A stretch of DNA of 11,437 bases from JALZEG01 sp046263255 (lineage in GTDB: Bacteria; Actinomycetota; CADDZG01; WHSQ01), in the NCBI GenBank assembly GCA_046263255.1, contig JBHELD010000011.1:1-11437 (forward strand), in the 5' to 3' direction. The notes below the pieces were generated by a model, which worked only from the letters and a program-made list of their open reading frames with translations, was not told the origin of the DNA and made no database searches. Made by a program: the position numbers and the translations under genes. Positions 1 to 6,156 of the stretch are shown here, piece after piece. How positions within the stretch are numbered: position 1 is the stretch's first letter; each line of letters opens with the position of its first letter.

Positions 1-2
1 AG

Positions 3-2522
3 CGTGAACCGTTCTCGATCGTTATCCCTCCCCCTAACGTTACCGGCGCACTCCACGTCGGGCATGCCCTAAACAACTCCTTGCAGGACGTCCTCATTCG
101 CCGCGCTCGCATGCAGGGTTACGAAGCCTTGTGGCAGCCCGGCACCGACCACGCTGGTATCGCCACCCAAAACGTCGTCGAACGTGAACTGCGCAAGGAG
201 GGCACGTCCCGGCACGACCTCGGTCGGGAGGCCTTCGTCGACAAGGTCTGGGAGTGGAAGGACCAGTACGGGTCGCAGACCACTCAGCAGATGCGGCAGC
301 TCGGCGAGTCGTGTGACTGGGAGCGCGAGCGCTTCACGATGGACGAGGGGCTGTCGCGCGCCGTCCGGACGGTGTTCGTCCGGTGGTTCGAGGACGGATT
401 GATCTACCGGGGGCTGCGGGTCATCAACTGGTGCCCCCGCTGCACGACCGCGCTCTCGGACATCGAGGTCGAGCACGAGGACGTCGCGGCCGAGCTGGTC
501 ACCTTCCGGTACGAGCTGACCGACGGGTCCGGGTCGATCTCGGTGGCGACCACGCGGGTCGAGACGATGCTGGGGGACACCGGCATCTTCGTCCACCCGG
601 ACGACGAGCGGTACGCGGCCGTCGTCGGCAAGACCGTCAAGCACCCGTTCTTCCCCGAGCGCGTCCTCCCGATCGTCGCCGACGAGGCGGTCGATCCCGA
701 GTTCGGCACGGGCGCCGTCAAGGGGACGCCCGCCCACGACCCCACCGACTTCGAGATGGGCGAGAGGGCGGGGCTCGAGAAGATCAACGTCTTCGACGAG
801 GCCGCGCACGTCAACGCGAACGGCGGGCGGTTCGAAGGCCTCGACCGCTACGAGGCGCGCGGGGCAGTCTTCCGCGAGCTCACGTCCCTGGGGTTGGTCG
901 AGGCGGTCGAGCGGCCGTACGTCCATGCCGTCGGTCACTGCTACCGGTGCGGGACCGAGATCGAGCCGTGGCTGTCCGAGCAGTGGTTCGTGAAGATGAA
1001 GCCGCTCGCGGGGCCGGCGATCGAGGCCGCCAACGAGGGGCGCGTCCGGTTCCACCCGCCGCGCTTCACGAAGGCGTACCTCAACTGGATGGAGAACCTG
1101 CGCGACTGGTGCATCTCGCGGCAGCTGTGGTGGGGCCACCGGATCCCCGTGTGGTACTGCGACGAGTGCGACCGCACGATCGCGGCGCTGGAGGACCCGC
1201 AGACGTGCGAGTGCGGGTCCGGCGCGCTGACGCAGGATCCGGACGTGCTCGACACGTGGTTCTCGTCGCAGCTGTGGCCGTTCTCGACGTTGGGATGGCC
1301 CGACGAGACGCCCGACCTGGCGAAGTTCTACCCGACCACGGTGATGGTGACCGCGTACGAGATCATCTACCTGTGGGTCGCGCGGATGATCATGTCGGGC
1401 ATGTACTTCGTCGGCGACGTCCCGTTCCCCGACGTGTTCATCCACGGGATCGTCCGGGACGCCGAGGGAAAGAAGATGTCGAAGTCGCTCGGTAACGTCG
1501 TCGACCCGCTGGAGATGATCGAGCGCTACGGCGCCGACGCGCTCCGGTTCTCGCTCGCGTTCATCGCCGTCCCGGGGAGCGATTCGAACGCCTCGGAGGA
1601 CCGCGTGGAGGGGGCGCGGAACTTTGCCAACAAGCTCTGGAACGCCTCGCGTTTCGTGCTGATGTCGCTGGGGGACGAGCGGCCGGCGCTCGACGGAGCC
1701 GACCTCCTCGTCGAGGACCGCTGGATCCTGTCGCGGCTCGACGCCGCCGTCGAGACGGTGGGACGGGAGCTAGACGCGTTCAACTTCTCCGAGGCGCTGC
1801 ACGCGCTGCACGCGTTCGTGTGGAGCGAGCTGTGCGACTGGTACGTCGAGCTGGCGAAGCCGCGGCTGCGCGACGGCGCCACGGGCGCGGCGGGCCCCGT
1901 CCTGGTCCACGCGCTCGACCACGTGTTGCGGCTCCTGCACCCGGTGATGCCGTTCATCACCGAGGAGCTGTGGGCGAAGCTACGCCCGGAGGCGGGATCG
2001 ATCACCACCGCGCCGTGGCCGGCCCCACGCGGGGGCCGCGACGTCGCCGCGGAGGAGACGATGGCGCGTTTCCAGGACCTCGTCGTAGCGCTGCGGCGCC
2101 TGAAGATCGAGCACGAGGTCCCCCAGGGGCGGCGGGTTCCGGTGACGGTCGCGGCGGGACCGTTCGCTGCCGAGATCGCGCCGCTGCGCGAGCAGGCCGT
2201 CCTGCTGGCACGCCTCGAGTCGCTGGAGCTCGTCGAAGACCTCGGGGACGCGCAGGCCGGGCCCAGGACGATCACCCCCGCCGGGATCGAGGCGGAGATG
2301 CACCTCGGCGCCGCGGTGGACCCGGCGCTCGAGCGGCAGCGGCTCGAACGCAAGCGCGACGAGCTCGTGGGCGAGATCGCCCGGGCGGAGAGGAAGCTCG
2401 CGACCGCCGCGTTCGTCGCGAAGGCGCCGCACTCCGTCGTCGAGAAGGAGCGCACGAAGCTCGACGAGGCGCGCGCCGCCCTCGCCAAGGTCGAGGGCCA
2501 GCTCGGCGATCTTCCCGAGTAG
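3..2522 (+). CDS. valS: Valyl-tRNA synthetase, 5'-truncated
   Basis: Class Ia aminoacyl-tRNA synthetase that charges tRNA-Val with valine in the cytoplasm and hydrolyses mischarged Thr-tRNA-Val. The reading frame is open from base 3, so the gene starts before the window; an apparent start at 81 is only an internal TTG Leu codon. The family HIGH motif reads HVGH (54-65) inside PPPNVTGALHVGHAL, and KMSKS lies at 1473-1487. Between them is the CP1 editing domain, with TTRVETMLGDT near 549 and the downstream GTGAVKGTPAHDPTDF segment. Cys pairs WCPRC, HCYRC and YCDEC/CECG look like zinc-binding knuckles. The anticodon-binding helical domain follows (LWNASRF), then a C-terminal coiled-coil arm rich in Leu, Arg and Glu that is typical of ValS. 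The 839 residues present suggest that about 35-45 are missing, against a usual length near 870. Codon use in the first ~64 codons differs from the rest. folC follows after 4 nt, probably in one operon. Confidence 0.97.
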   Translation, partial: REPFSIVIPPPNVTGALHVGHALNNSLQDVLIRRARMQGYEALWQPGTDHAGIATQNVVERELRKEGTSRHDLGREAFVDKVWEWKDQYGSQTTQQMRQLGESCDWERERFTMDEGLSRAVRTVFVRWFEDGLIYRGLRVINWCPRCTTALSDIEVEHEDVAAELVTFRYELTDGSGSISVATTRVETMLGDTGIFVHPDDERYAAVVGKTVKHPFFPERVLPIVADEAVDPEFGTGAVKGTPAHDPTDFEMGERAGLEKINVFDEAAHVNANGGRFEGLDRYEARGAVFRELTSLGLVEAVERPYVHAVGHCYRCGTEIEPWLSEQWFVKMKPLAGPAIEAANEGRVRFHPPRFTKAYLNWMENLRDWCISRQLWWGHRIPVWYCDECDRTIAALEDPQTCECGSGALTQDPDVLDTWFSSQLWPFSTLGWPDETPDLAKFYPTTVMVTAYEIIYLWVARMIMSGMYFVGDVPFPDVFIHGIVRDAEGKKMSKSLGNVVDPLEMIERYGADALRFSLAFIAVPGSDSNASEDRVEGARNFANKLWNASRFVLMSLGDERPALDGADLLVEDRWILSRLDAAVETVGRELDAFNFSEALHALHAFVWSELCDWYVELAKPRLRDGATGAAGPVLVHALDHVLRLLHPVMPFITEELWAKLRPEAGSITTAPWPAPRGGRDVAAEETMARFQDLVVALRRLKIEHEVPQGRRVPVTVAAGPFAAEIAPLREQAVLLARLESLELVEDLGDAQAGPRTITPAGIEAEMHLGAAVDPALERQRLERKRDELVGEIARAERKLATAAFVAKAPHSVVEKERTKLDEARAALAKVEGQLGDLPE

Positions 2523-2526
2523 CGCC

Positions 2527-3816
2527 GTGACGTACGCAGACGCGACGGCGCACCTCGACGCGTTGGGGATCGACGCCATGAAGTCGCTCGCTCCGTCCCT
2601 CCACCGGATCGAGGCGCTGTGCGACGCGCTCGACAACCCGCAGCTGCAGATACCGGCGATCCACGTCACCGGCACGAACGGCAAGACCTCCACCGGGCGG
2701 ATCGCGTCGTCGCTGCTGGCGGCGACCGGGCTTTCGGTCGGCACCTACACCTCGCCGCACCTCCAGTCGGTCCGCGAGCGCATCGCGCTGAACGGCGAGC
2801 CGATCGACGAGGACGCGTTCGGCGAGGTCTTCGCCCACCTCGCGCCATACCTCGACTCTGTCGAGACGAGGCTCGGCGAGAGGCTCACGTTCTTCGAGGT
2901 CATGACCGCGATGTTCTTCCTGTGGGCGGTGGAGGCCCCGGTCGACGCCGTCGTGGTGGAGGTCGGTCTCGGCGGACGCTGGGATGCCACGAACATCGTA
3001 CCCGCCGCGGTCGCCGTGCTGACGAACGTCGGGCTCGACCACACCGCGCTCCTCGGGACCGACCGGGCGACGATCGCCCGCGAGAAGGCCGGGATCATCA
3101 AGCACGACTCGTACGTCGTCACCGCCGAGCGCGACCCCGCGATCGTCGAGCTCGTCGCGGTGGAGGCCGACGGGATGCTCGCGCCGGTCGCCGCGCTCGG
3201 GCGCGATTTCCGTATCAAGCAGAACTCCGCCGCCCTGGGCGGCCGGTTCCTGTGGATCGAGACGTCGGCACGGATGTACGACAGCCTCTTCCTGCCGCTT
3301 CACGGCGCGCACCAGGGGGTCAACGCCGCGACCGCGCTCGAGGCCGTCACGCGTTTCCTTCCGGGACAGGTGCTGGGCGAGGAGGTCGTTGCCCGGGGAC
3401 TGGCGGAGACGAAGGCCCCCGGGCGAATGGAGACCGTCGACGGCGTGCTGCTCGACGTCGCCCACAACCCCGACGGCGTCTCCGCGCTTGCCGGGGCGCT
3501 CGCGGAGGCGTTCGACTTCCGCGACGGCGTCTTCGTCGTCGGCATACTCGCCGACAAGGACTACCGCGGGATGCTGCGCGAGCTCGCGCGGATCTCGCCG
3601 CGCATGGTGTTCACGCGCGCCGCCAGCGCGCGCTCGGTCGACCCGCAAGAGCTGCTGTCGGTCGCCGCGGAGCTGGGCCTCGAAGACTGCGCGGTCGCCG
3701 GCGACGTGGCGGAGGCGATCGGCGCCGCCCGCGAGCTCGCGCGCGGCGCTCTCGTCTGCGTGACCGGGTCCCACTACGTCGTGGGCGAGGCGCGCGATCA
3801 CCTGCTCAACAAGTAG
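2527..3816 (+). CDS. folC: Folylpolyglutamate synthase / dihydrofolate synthase
   Basis: Mur-ligase-like ATP-dependent enzyme that adds glutamate to dihydropteroate and/or to tetrahydrofolates, keeping folate in the cell. At 429 residues it matches the family length. Visible motifs are the P-loop GTNGKTST (residues 49-56, the actinobacterial GKT form rather than GKG), the second FolC signature VVVEVGLGGRWDATNIV, the segment GLDHTALLGT followed by REKAGIIK (site of the Lys expected to be carbamylated in Mur-type ligases), and LDVAHNPDG in the C-terminal domain. GTG at 2527 is chosen because the conserved N-terminal Y-x(5)-LDALGI helix precedes the next Met; an ATG at 2578 would remove it. Upstream Shine-Dalgarno complementarity is poor, so translation may be coupled to valS, whose stop is 4 nt away. 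The sequence alone does not tell whether both activities are present. Confidence 0.95.
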   Translation: MTYADATAHLDALGIDAMKSLAPSLHRIEALCDALDNPQLQIPAIHVTGTNGKTSTGRIASSLLAATGLSVGTYTSPHLQSVRERIALNGEPIDEDAFGEVFAHLAPYLDSVETRLGERLTFFEVMTAMFFLWAVEAPVDAVVVEVGLGGRWDATNIVPAAVAVLTNVGLDHTALLGTDRATIAREKAGIIKHDSYVVTAERDPAIVELVAVEADGMLAPVAALGRDFRIKQNSAALGGRFLWIETSARMYDSLFLPLHGAHQGVNAATALEAVTRFLPGQVLGEEVVARGLAETKAPGRMETVDGVLLDVAHNPDGVSALAGALAEAFDFRDGVFVVGILADKDYRGMLRELARISPRMVFTRAASARSVDPQELLSVAAELGLEDCAVAGDVAEAIGAARELARGALVCVTGSHYVVGEARDHLLNK

Positions 3817-3836
3817 CCTCGCCTCTTCAACACCAC

Positions 3837-3843
3837 AGGAGGT
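3837..3843 (+). promoter_or_regulatory. Strong ribosome binding site of ndk
   Basis: AGGAGGT is near-perfect complementarity to the 16S 3' end and lies 8 nt before the ATG at 3852. This is the best Shine-Dalgarno in the window and fixes the ndk start. It suggests high-level translation of ndk independent of folC, which ends 35 nt before the ndk start. Confidence 0.85.
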
Positions 3844-3851
3844 CCACGAAG

Positions 3852-4259
3852 ATGCCCGACGTCCAGCAGACGTTCGTCATGGTCAAGCCCGACGGCGTGC
3901 GCCGCAAGCTCGTGGGCGACGTCGTGTCTCGCATCGAGGCGAAGGGATACGAGCTGCGCGAGATGAAGCTGTTCACGATCGACGAGGCGCTCGCGCAGAA
4001 GCACTACGCGGAGCACACCGACAAGCCGTTCTTCGGAGAGCTTGTGTCGTTCATCACGTCGGGCCCGGTCGTCGCGATGGTGGTCGAGGGGCCGGAGGCG
4101 ATCGCGGGCATGCGTCAGATCATGGGCGCGACGCATCCGCTGGAGGCCGCCGCCGGTTCGATTCGCGGCGACCTCGCGACCGTGATCGGCGAGAACATCG
4201 TCCACGGCTCGGACGGGCCCGAGTCGGCGGAGAGGGAGATCAACCTCTTCTTCGGGTGA
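3852..4259 (+). CDS. ndk: Nucleoside diphosphate kinase
   Basis: Transfers the gamma-phosphate of ATP to (d)NDPs through a phospho-histidine intermediate, balancing nucleotide pools in the cytoplasm. The product is 135 residues, the usual size. The N-terminus TFVMVKPDGVRR contains the phosphate-contacting Lys. The segment HYAEHTDKPFFGELVSFITSGP is highly conserved, SIRGDLA carries the Arg that binds nucleotide phosphates, and NIVHGSDGPESAEREI contains the catalytic His118 and the family signature. The loop GATHPLEAAAG has His where many homologues have Asn, a tolerated-looking variation. It starts with ATG after a strong ribosome binding site, 35 nt after folC. It ends 10 nt from the stop of the convergent small basic protein gene, and I found no convincing terminator between them. 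Confidence 0.97.
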   Translation: MPDVQQTFVMVKPDGVRRKLVGDVVSRIEAKGYELREMKLFTIDEALAQKHYAEHTDKPFFGELVSFITSGPVVAMVVEGPEAIAGMRQIMGATHPLEAAAGSIRGDLATVIGENIVHGSDGPESAEREINLFFG

Positions 4260-4269
4260 CGCGGCGCGT

Positions 4270-4674
4270 CTAGGAGCTCCGCGAGCTGCTCTTGCGAGAG
4301 GTGCTCTTCTTCCGCGCGGTCGACTTCCTGGAGGAAGAGGGCTTGCGAGCCGTGCTCTTCTTCCGCGACGTGTTCTTCTTCGAGCCGGAGGACGACGACC
4401 TGCGGGAGGTGTTCTTCTTCGAGCCGGAGGACGACGACCTGCGGGAGGTGCTCTTCTTCGACCCGGACGAGCGCGACGTCGTCTTCTTCCGCGACGAGGG
4501 GCTCTTGCTGGTCCTGCCCGACGAGCCCTTGGTCTCGCCCGACTGCGAGCGCTGCTTGTTGACGGTCCGGGCGGCGATCTCCTTCGCCCGCTTCGTGGAC
4601 TTGCCGCGCTTCTTGGCGCCTTCCTTGACGTGCTCGTACTGCCGTTCTCGTTTGCTGCCCGATCTCTGCGGCAC
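4270..4674 (-). CDS. Small basic protein with histone-H1-like Ser/Lys/Arg tail
   Basis: 134 residues, GTG start at 4674 with an AAGGAGG ribosome binding site 6 nt upstream. The N-terminal ~48 residues (KRERQYEHVKEGAKKRG, then KRAKEIAARTVNKQRSQSGE) resemble a short helical domain that I recall from small actinobacterial proteins often labelled 'plasmid stabilization protein'; that label says little about function. Residues 51-134 form a low-complexity tail: by my count 36 Ser, 16 Lys and 13 Arg of 84, with no Asp or Glu. It includes two exact copies of the 13-residue unit TSRRSSSSGSKKN plus degenerate copies and KSTARK/KSTSRK repeats. No signal peptide or membrane segment is visible. Such tails occur in bacterial histone-like proteins (AlgP, Hc1 type), so non-specific DNA or RNA binding, possibly tuned by Ser phosphorylation, is an inference only. 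It is convergent with ndk and divergent from mreB. A reading of the opposite strand (4292-4693) gives an acidic Phe/Glu-rich peptide and is judged a shadow. Confidence 0.8.
   Translation of the reverse strand: MPQRSGSKRERQYEHVKEGAKKRGKSTKRAKEIAARTVNKQRSQSGETKGSSGRTSKSPSSRKKTTSRSSGSKKSTSRRSSSSGSKKNTSRRSSSSGSKKNTSRKKSTARKPSSSRKSTARKKSTSRKSSSRSS
4370..4447. repeat. Two perfect 39-bp tandem repeats inside the basic protein gene
   Basis: 4370-4408 and 4409-4447 are identical 39-bp units. They encode 13 residues each on the minus strand, so copy-number change would keep the frame. A degenerate third unit begins at 4448 (GTGCTCTTCTTCGA...), and related TTCTTC-containing blocks flank the array from about 4306 to 4490. 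No spacers are present, so this is not a CRISPR array. Confidence 0.9.
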
Positions 4675-4680
4675 GGTTCG

Positions 4681-4687
4681 CCTCCTT
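4681..4687 (-). promoter_or_regulatory. Ribosome binding site of the small basic protein gene
   Basis: On the minus strand this reads AAGGAGG, 6 nt before the GTG at 4674-4672. It supports the minus-strand reading of the region and decides the start codon. Confidence 0.75.
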
Positions 4688-4790
4688 CGGTAGTCAAACG
4701 TCGCGAAAGCGCATACCCCGCCTCCGCCCGTTCGATTCAGGGCCTCCGCGCCGGCACCGGCTCCATGCGGATGCCGCGCGAGCCGTTCGC

Positions 4791-4805
4791 CCGGCAGCGT
4801 GCCGG
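4791..4805. promoter_or_regulatory. Inverted repeat upstream of mreB
   Basis: CCGGCA-GCG-TGCCGG is a perfect 6-bp inverted repeat with a 3-nt centre. It lies where the -35 region would be if the TACCCT at 4820-4825 is a -10 element. It could be an operator half-site pair, but short GC inverted repeats are common at this base composition. Another short one is at 4750-4761. Confidence 0.25.
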
Positions 4806-4819
4806 CCCGGCGGGTGGGT

Positions 4820-4825
4820 TACCCT
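4820..4825 (+). promoter_or_regulatory. Possible -10 element of the mreB promoter
   Basis: TACCCT fits the TAnnnT pattern of a sigma-70-type -10 hexamer, 45 nt before the mreB ATG, in a stretch otherwise free of such hexamers. No good -35 hexamer is seen at 16-18 bp, which is not rare in Actinomycetota. A promoter is expected here because the gene upstream of mreB is on the other strand. Confidence 0.3.
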
Positions 4826-4858
4826 GTCTGGCGCACCCGGCCAATCTCAAGCTTCTTC

Positions 4859-4863
4859 AGGAG
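4859..4863 (+). promoter_or_regulatory. Ribosome binding site deciding the mreB start
   Basis: AGGAG lies 7 nt before the ATG at 4871. It favours this start over an in-frame GTG at 4799, which would add 24 residues (including PARRVGYPVWRTRP) not typical of MreB. Confidence 0.8.
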
Positions 4864-4870
4864 TCACCCA

Positions 4871-5902
4871 ATGGACAGCATGTTCCAGTTCATCGGCCGC
4901 GACATGGCGGTCGACCTCGGCACCGCCAACACACTCGTCTACGTCCGCGGCCGCGGCATCGTGCTCAACGAGCCTTCCGTGGTCGCGATCAACACCAAGA
5001 CGGGAGCGATCCTCGCGGTCGGCTCCGAGGCCAAGCGGATGATCGGCCGCACTCCGGCGCACATCGTCGCGATCCGGCCGCTGAAGGACGGCGTCATCGC
5101 CGACTTCGACGTGACCGAGAAGATGCTCCGCTACTTCATCCAGAAGGTGCACCGCCGGTCGTTCCTCGCCAAGCCCCGCGTCGTCGTCTGCGTCCCGTCG
5201 GGCATCACCGGCGTCGAGCAGCGCGCGGTCGAGGAGGCGACGATCTCCGCGGGAGCGCGCAGCGCGTACATCATCGAGGAGCCGATGGCCGCCGCGATCG
5301 GTGCCGGCCTCCCCGTCCACGAGCCGACCGGCAACATGGTCGTGGACATCGGCGGGGGGACGACCGAGGTCGCCGTCGTCTCCCTCGGGGGCATCGTCAC
5401 GAGCCAGTCGATACGCATCGGCGGCGACGAGCTCGACGAGTCGATCATCAACTACATCAAGAAGGAGTACTCGCTGATGCTCGGCGAGCGGACGGCGGAG
5501 GAGATCAAGATGGCGATCGCCTCCGCGTTCCCGATGCCGGAGGAGCAGCAGGCCGAGATCCGCGGACGGGACCTCGTAACCGGGCTCCCCAAGACGATCG
5601 TCGTCTCGGCCGAGGAGATCCGGCGCGCCATCGAGGAGCCGGTGAACGCGATCGTCGACGCGGTGAAGAACACGCTCGACAAGACCCCGCCCGAGCTGGC
5701 GTCGGACATCATGGACAAGGGCATCGTGCTCGCCGGCGGCGGGTCGCTTCTGAAGGGGCTCGACGAGCGGTTGAAGCACGAGACGGGCATGCCGATCCAC
5801 GTCGCCGAGGACCCGCTGTTCGCGGTCGCGATCGGGTCGGGGAAGTGCCTGGAGGAGTTCGAGGCGCTGAAGCGGGTCCTGATCTCCTCGACCCGCCACT
5901 AG
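4871..5902 (+). CDS. mreB: Rod-shape determining actin homologue MreB
   Basis: Bacterial actin that forms ATP-dependent membrane-associated filaments and organises the elongation peptidoglycan machinery. At 343 residues it has the standard length. Actin-fold motifs are visible in order: phosphate 1 loop DLGTANTLVY (residues 15-24), the conserved VRGRGIVLNEPSVVAI, VPSGITGVEQRAVEEA, IEEPMAAAIGAG, phosphate 2 DIGGGTTEVAV (from D159), and the adenosine motif IVLAGGGSLLKGL (about 286-298). The N-terminal MFQFIGRD could be a short amphipathic membrane contact, as in other MreBs. The start is fixed by the AGGAG at 4859-4863. Upstream is a 196-nt region shared with the divergent basic protein gene. 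mreC starts 254 nt after the stop, an unusually open gap for this locus, so mreB may be expressed partly apart from mreC. Confidence 0.98.
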   Translation: MDSMFQFIGRDMAVDLGTANTLVYVRGRGIVLNEPSVVAINTKTGAILAVGSEAKRMIGRTPAHIVAIRPLKDGVIADFDVTEKMLRYFIQKVHRRSFLAKPRVVVCVPSGITGVEQRAVEEATISAGARSAYIIEEPMAAAIGAGLPVHEPTGNMVVDIGGGTTEVAVVSLGGIVTSQSIRIGGDELDESIINYIKKEYSLMLGERTAEEIKMAIASAFPMPEEQQAEIRGRDLVTGLPKTIVVSAEEIRRAIEEPVNAIVDAVKNTLDKTPPELASDIMDKGIVLAGGGSLLKGLDERLKHETGMPIHVAEDPLFAVAIGSGKCLEEFEALKRVLISSTRH

Positions 5903-5929
5903 CTGCGTTCCGATCCAATTCGTCGTCTT

Positions 5930-5946
5930 CTCCCGGGGGACGGGAG
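5930..5946 (+). other. Hairpin downstream of mreB
   Basis: CTCCCG-GGGGA-CGGGAG is a 6-bp perfect stem with a 5-nt loop, 27 nt after the mreB stop; flanking TT/AA could extend it across a bulge. There is no T-run after it, so it is not a classical intrinsic terminator. It could protect the mreB transcript end or partially attenuate read-through into mreC. Confidence 0.35.
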
Positions 5947-6032
5947 GAAACGACCGTCTCGACGTGGTGGGCAGGCCCGCCGGGGCGCCGCCGGTTTTCG
6001 CGGCCTCACCGTTTGTGCAGGTCAACCGCCCT

Positions 6033-6063
6033 TTGAGGCGAATCCACCCAACGGGGCTACGAT
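6033..6063 (+). promoter_or_regulatory. Possible promoter of mreC-mreD-mrdA-rodA
   Basis: TTGAGG (6033-6038) and TACGAT (6058-6063) resemble sigma-70-type -35 and -10 hexamers separated by 19 bp, slightly long. They lie in the 254-nt gap between mreB (stop 5902) and mreC (ATG 6157). This would place a start site near 6070 and give a leader of roughly 85-90 nt. The rest of the gap holds no convincing open reading frame. Confidence 0.35.
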
Positions 6064-6068
6064 GGCCC

Positions 6069-6106
6069 CTCGTCGGGCGGCCTCCGTCGCGCGGGAGACG
6101 GACGAG
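6069..6106 (+). other. Stem-loop in the putative mreC leader
   Basis: TCCGTC (6083-6088) pairs with GACGGA (6097-6102) across the 8-nt loop GCGCGGGA. CTCG (6069-6072) can stack onto CGAG (6103-6106) with a bulge on the left side. It sits just downstream of the promoter-like pair and about 50 nt before the mreC start. It matches no riboswitch class I recognise. Confidence 0.3.
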
Positions 6107-6156
6107 CAAGCGCTGCCCCCAGGTTTTCGCTACCGGCGAAGAGGTCTTGACAACGG

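Noticed and set aside
69..1445. Long minus-strand open frame opposite valS (458 codons) and similar long antisense frames opposite folC, mreB, mrdA and rodA
   Set aside because: Products are Arg/Asp/Val-rich without motifs; such frames arise from high third-position GC opposite real genes.
2578..2580. ATG at 2578 as folC start
   Set aside because: It would remove the conserved N-terminal helix of FolC; the GTG at 2527 fits the family and the 4-nt spacing to valS.
4370..4490. Repeats as a CRISPR array
   Set aside because: Units are directly adjacent with no unique spacers and encode a continuous repetitive protein tail.
4292..4693. Plus-strand 133-residue Phe/Glu/Asp-rich frame over the repeat region
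   Set aside because: It is the exact complement of the Ser/Lys/Arg-rich gene, lacks a good ribosome binding site, and matches no family I know, whereas the minus-strand reading has a strong Shine-Dalgarno and a recognisable N-terminal domain.
4799..4870. In-frame extension of mreB to a GTG at 4799
   Set aside because: Residues are not MreB-like, and AGGAG at correct spacing supports the ATG at 4871, which gives the standard 343 residues.
5990..6020. GC stem with TTTT (GCCGC ... GCGGC) as an intrinsic terminator
   Set aside because: The T-run lies in the loop, not after the stem, and the stem is only 5 bp.
6147..6152. Perfect TTGACA just before mreC
   Set aside because: A matching -10 would fall inside mreC at about 6170 and no TAnnnT hexamer is there; transcription would start inside the coding sequence.
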